Below, piece by piece: positions 49,877 to 51,151 of a stretch of DNA of 51,151 nucleotides; positions within the stretch are counted from its first letter, which is position 1, and the number at the start of each line of letters is the position of its first letter. The DNA lies in NCBI GenBank assembly GCA_045114455.1, contig JBGUKN010000021.1, positions 1 through 51,151 on the forward strand, given 5' to 3'. The translations under genes were made by a program, and so were the position numbers. Origin of the DNA: UBA1732 sp045114455. Its GTDB lineage: Bacteria; Verrucomicrobiota; Lentisphaeria; Victivallales; UBA1829. Under the pieces are notes generated by a model that worked only from the letters and a program-made list of their open reading frames with translations, had not been told where the DNA came from and searched no databases.

Positions 49877-51151
49877 ATGAACGAGATCGGATTTGACAGC
49901 ACACGCTATCTGGAGGAACAGTCCGCCGAGATTCTGCGCCGCGCGGAGCGATTCCAGAACAAACTTTACATCGAATTCGGGGGCAAGCTCGCCTACGACT
50001 ACCACGCCGCGCGCATCCTGCCCGGCTTCGACCCGAACGTCAAGCTCAAACTCCTCCAGCGGCTGAAAGACAAGATCGACGTCGTGATCTGCATCTACGC
50101 GGGCGACATCGAACGCAAGAAGATCCGCGCGGACTTCGGCATCGCGTACGACGCCGACACGTTCCGCATCATGGACAACCTCCGTTCGCTCGGCATCAGC
50201 GTGAAGGCGGTCGTCGTGACCCGCTATGAGGACCATCCGGCGGTCAACAACTTCATCGCCAAGCTCGAACGCCGCAACGTCGCCGTCTACAAGCACAAGA
50301 CCATCAAGGGCTACCCTGCCGACGTCGACCTCATCGTGAGCGACGCCGGATACGGCGCGAACCCGTACGTCGAAACCGACCGTCCGATCGTCATCGTGAC
50401 CGGCCCCGGCCCCAGCAGCGGCAAAATGGCGACCTGCCTTTCGCAGGTCTACCACGAGCACAAGCGCGGCGTCGCTGCCGGCTACGCCAAGTTCGAGACG
50501 TTCCCCGTCTGGAACCTGCCCCTGAACCACCCGGTCAACATCGCCTACGAGGCCGCCACCGCCGACATCGGCGACGTGAACATGGTCGACTCCTTCCACC
50601 TGGACGCCTACGGCACGACCGCGGTCAACTACAACCGCGACATCGAGATCTTCCCCGTCGTCCGCCGCATCATGGAGCGCATCATGGGCGAAGGCAACGT
50701 CTACAAATCCCCGACCGACATGGGCGTGAACCGCGTCGGATTCGCGATCTCGGACGACGCCGTCGTGCGCGAGGCCTCCAAGCAGGAGATCATCCGCCGC
50801 TGGTTCCGCTACAGCGCGGAATACGCCCTCGGCGCGACCGACCTCAATACCGTCCAGCGCGTGCAGATCATGATGGACAACCTCGGAATCAAGGGCGAGG
50901 ACCGCCCCGTCGTGATCCCCGCCCGCGAGACCGCCGCGCAGGCCGCCCAGATCCCCGGACACGGCAACGACGGCTTCTTCTGCGGCGCCGCGCTCCAGCT
51001 CCCCGACGGACGCATGATCACCGGCAAGAATTCCCCGCTGCTCCATGCCGCGGCCGCCTGTGTGCTGAAGGCGCTGAAAGAGCTCGCGAACCTGCCGCAC
51101 GAACTCGACCTGCTCTCCCCGGACGTGATCGACTCCGTGGCGCACCTGAAG
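49877..51151 (+). CDS. DUF1846 (UPF0371) family protein, 3' end missing
   Basis: The 425 visible residues match the DUF1846 family of about 500 aa, present in many gut bacteria. Recognisable blocks are FGGKLAYDYHAARILPGFDPN near the start, VTGPGPSSGKMATCLSQVYHEH (a phosphate-loop-like segment, about 174-195), NPYVETDRPIVI, and MGVNRVGFAISDDAVVREASK. Structures in this family show a nucleotide-binding-like fold, but no reaction is established to my knowledge. Codon use is strongly biased, suggesting high expression. The gene continues beyond the window. Confidence 0.85.
   Translation, partial: MNEIGFDSTRYLEEQSAEILRRAERFQNKLYIEFGGKLAYDYHAARILPGFDPNVKLKLLQRLKDKIDVVICIYAGDIERKKIRADFGIAYDADTFRIMDNLRSLGISVKAVVVTRYEDHPAVNNFIAKLERRNVAVYKHKTIKGYPADVDLIVSDAGYGANPYVETDRPIVIVTGPGPSSGKMATCLSQVYHEHKRGVAAGYAKFETFPVWNLPLNHPVNIAYEAATADIGDVNMVDSFHLDAYGTTAVNYNRDIEIFPVVRRIMERIMGEGNVYKSPTDMGVNRVGFAISDDAVVREASKQEIIRRWFRYSAEYALGATDLNTVQRVQIMMDNLGIKGEDRPVVIPARETAAQAAQIPGHGNDGFFCGAALQLPDGRMITGKNSPLLHAAAACVLKALKELANLPHELDLLSPDVIDSVAHLK

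Overview
The window is about 51 kb of high-G+C (roughly 60%) Gram-negative chromosome. It is dominated by housekeeping genes (ffh, dnaG, rho, pgi, lpxB, coaE, recO, rlmN) and has no plasmid, phage structural or rRNA genes. An ECF-type sigma factor overlapping a Ser/Thr kinase with a TPR tail, ornithine-lipid genes, lipid A synthesis and secreted glycoside hydrolases point to the PVC group. A Lentisphaerota (Victivallis-like) gut organism is my best guess; that is inference from gene content, not a database result.

Layout. 1-647: start of a ribulokinase gene with a long leader. 1181-1257: tRNA-Lys, then an MntP-type manganese exporter and a radical SAM protein. 3069-5460: two acyltransferases that look like an ornithine-lipid pair, then a degenerate CobS-like membrane protein. 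5700-9393: tRNA-Ile2-like gene followed by a minus-strand block of Firmicutes-looking genes (YolD-like protein, ABC exporter, UvrX-type Y-family polymerase). 9597-9853: a candidate structured RNA with its own promoter. 10178-16554: pgi, a CPA2 antiporter and a copper ATPase. 16574-23687 (minus): dnaG with a TPR lipoprotein, a lone receiver protein, and an operon of lipoprotein, HPr, trkA and trkH. 23774-27480: pseudouridine synthase, ffh, lpxB. 27238-31756 (minus): Ser/Thr kinase, sigma factor and a strange secreted Arg/Gly/Gln-rich repeat protein with a nine-Asp tail. 31988-36385 (minus): recO, an rlmN-ankyrin fusion and a GT-C-like membrane glycosyltransferase. 36524-38993: NAD(P)HX repair and a 5'-nucleotidase. 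39077-41128: an AT-rich secreted protein gene bounded by inverted repeats and a degenerate tandem repeat. 41222-43507: an XRE-cupin-acyl-CoA synthetase fusion. 43884-46244: GH43 and GH16 enzymes. 46282-49392: coaE-rho with a Q/N-rich Rho. 49877-end: a DUF1846 protein.

Regulation. Seventeen promoters fit TTGANN, 16 or 17 bases, TATATT/TATAGT/TATAAT-like, so the housekeeping sigma signal is easy to see here and supports many start choices. Themes are envelope and ion homeostasis (Mn, Cu, K+), plant-type polysaccharide use (AraB, GH43, GH16) and signalling through the sigma-kinase pair. The most unusual items are the candidate RNA at 9597-9853, the secreted repeat protein with its reiterated leader motif, the rlmN-ankyrin and XRE-cupin-synthetase fusions, the inverted-repeat-bounded AT-rich gene, and a cysteine-rich insertion in MntP.
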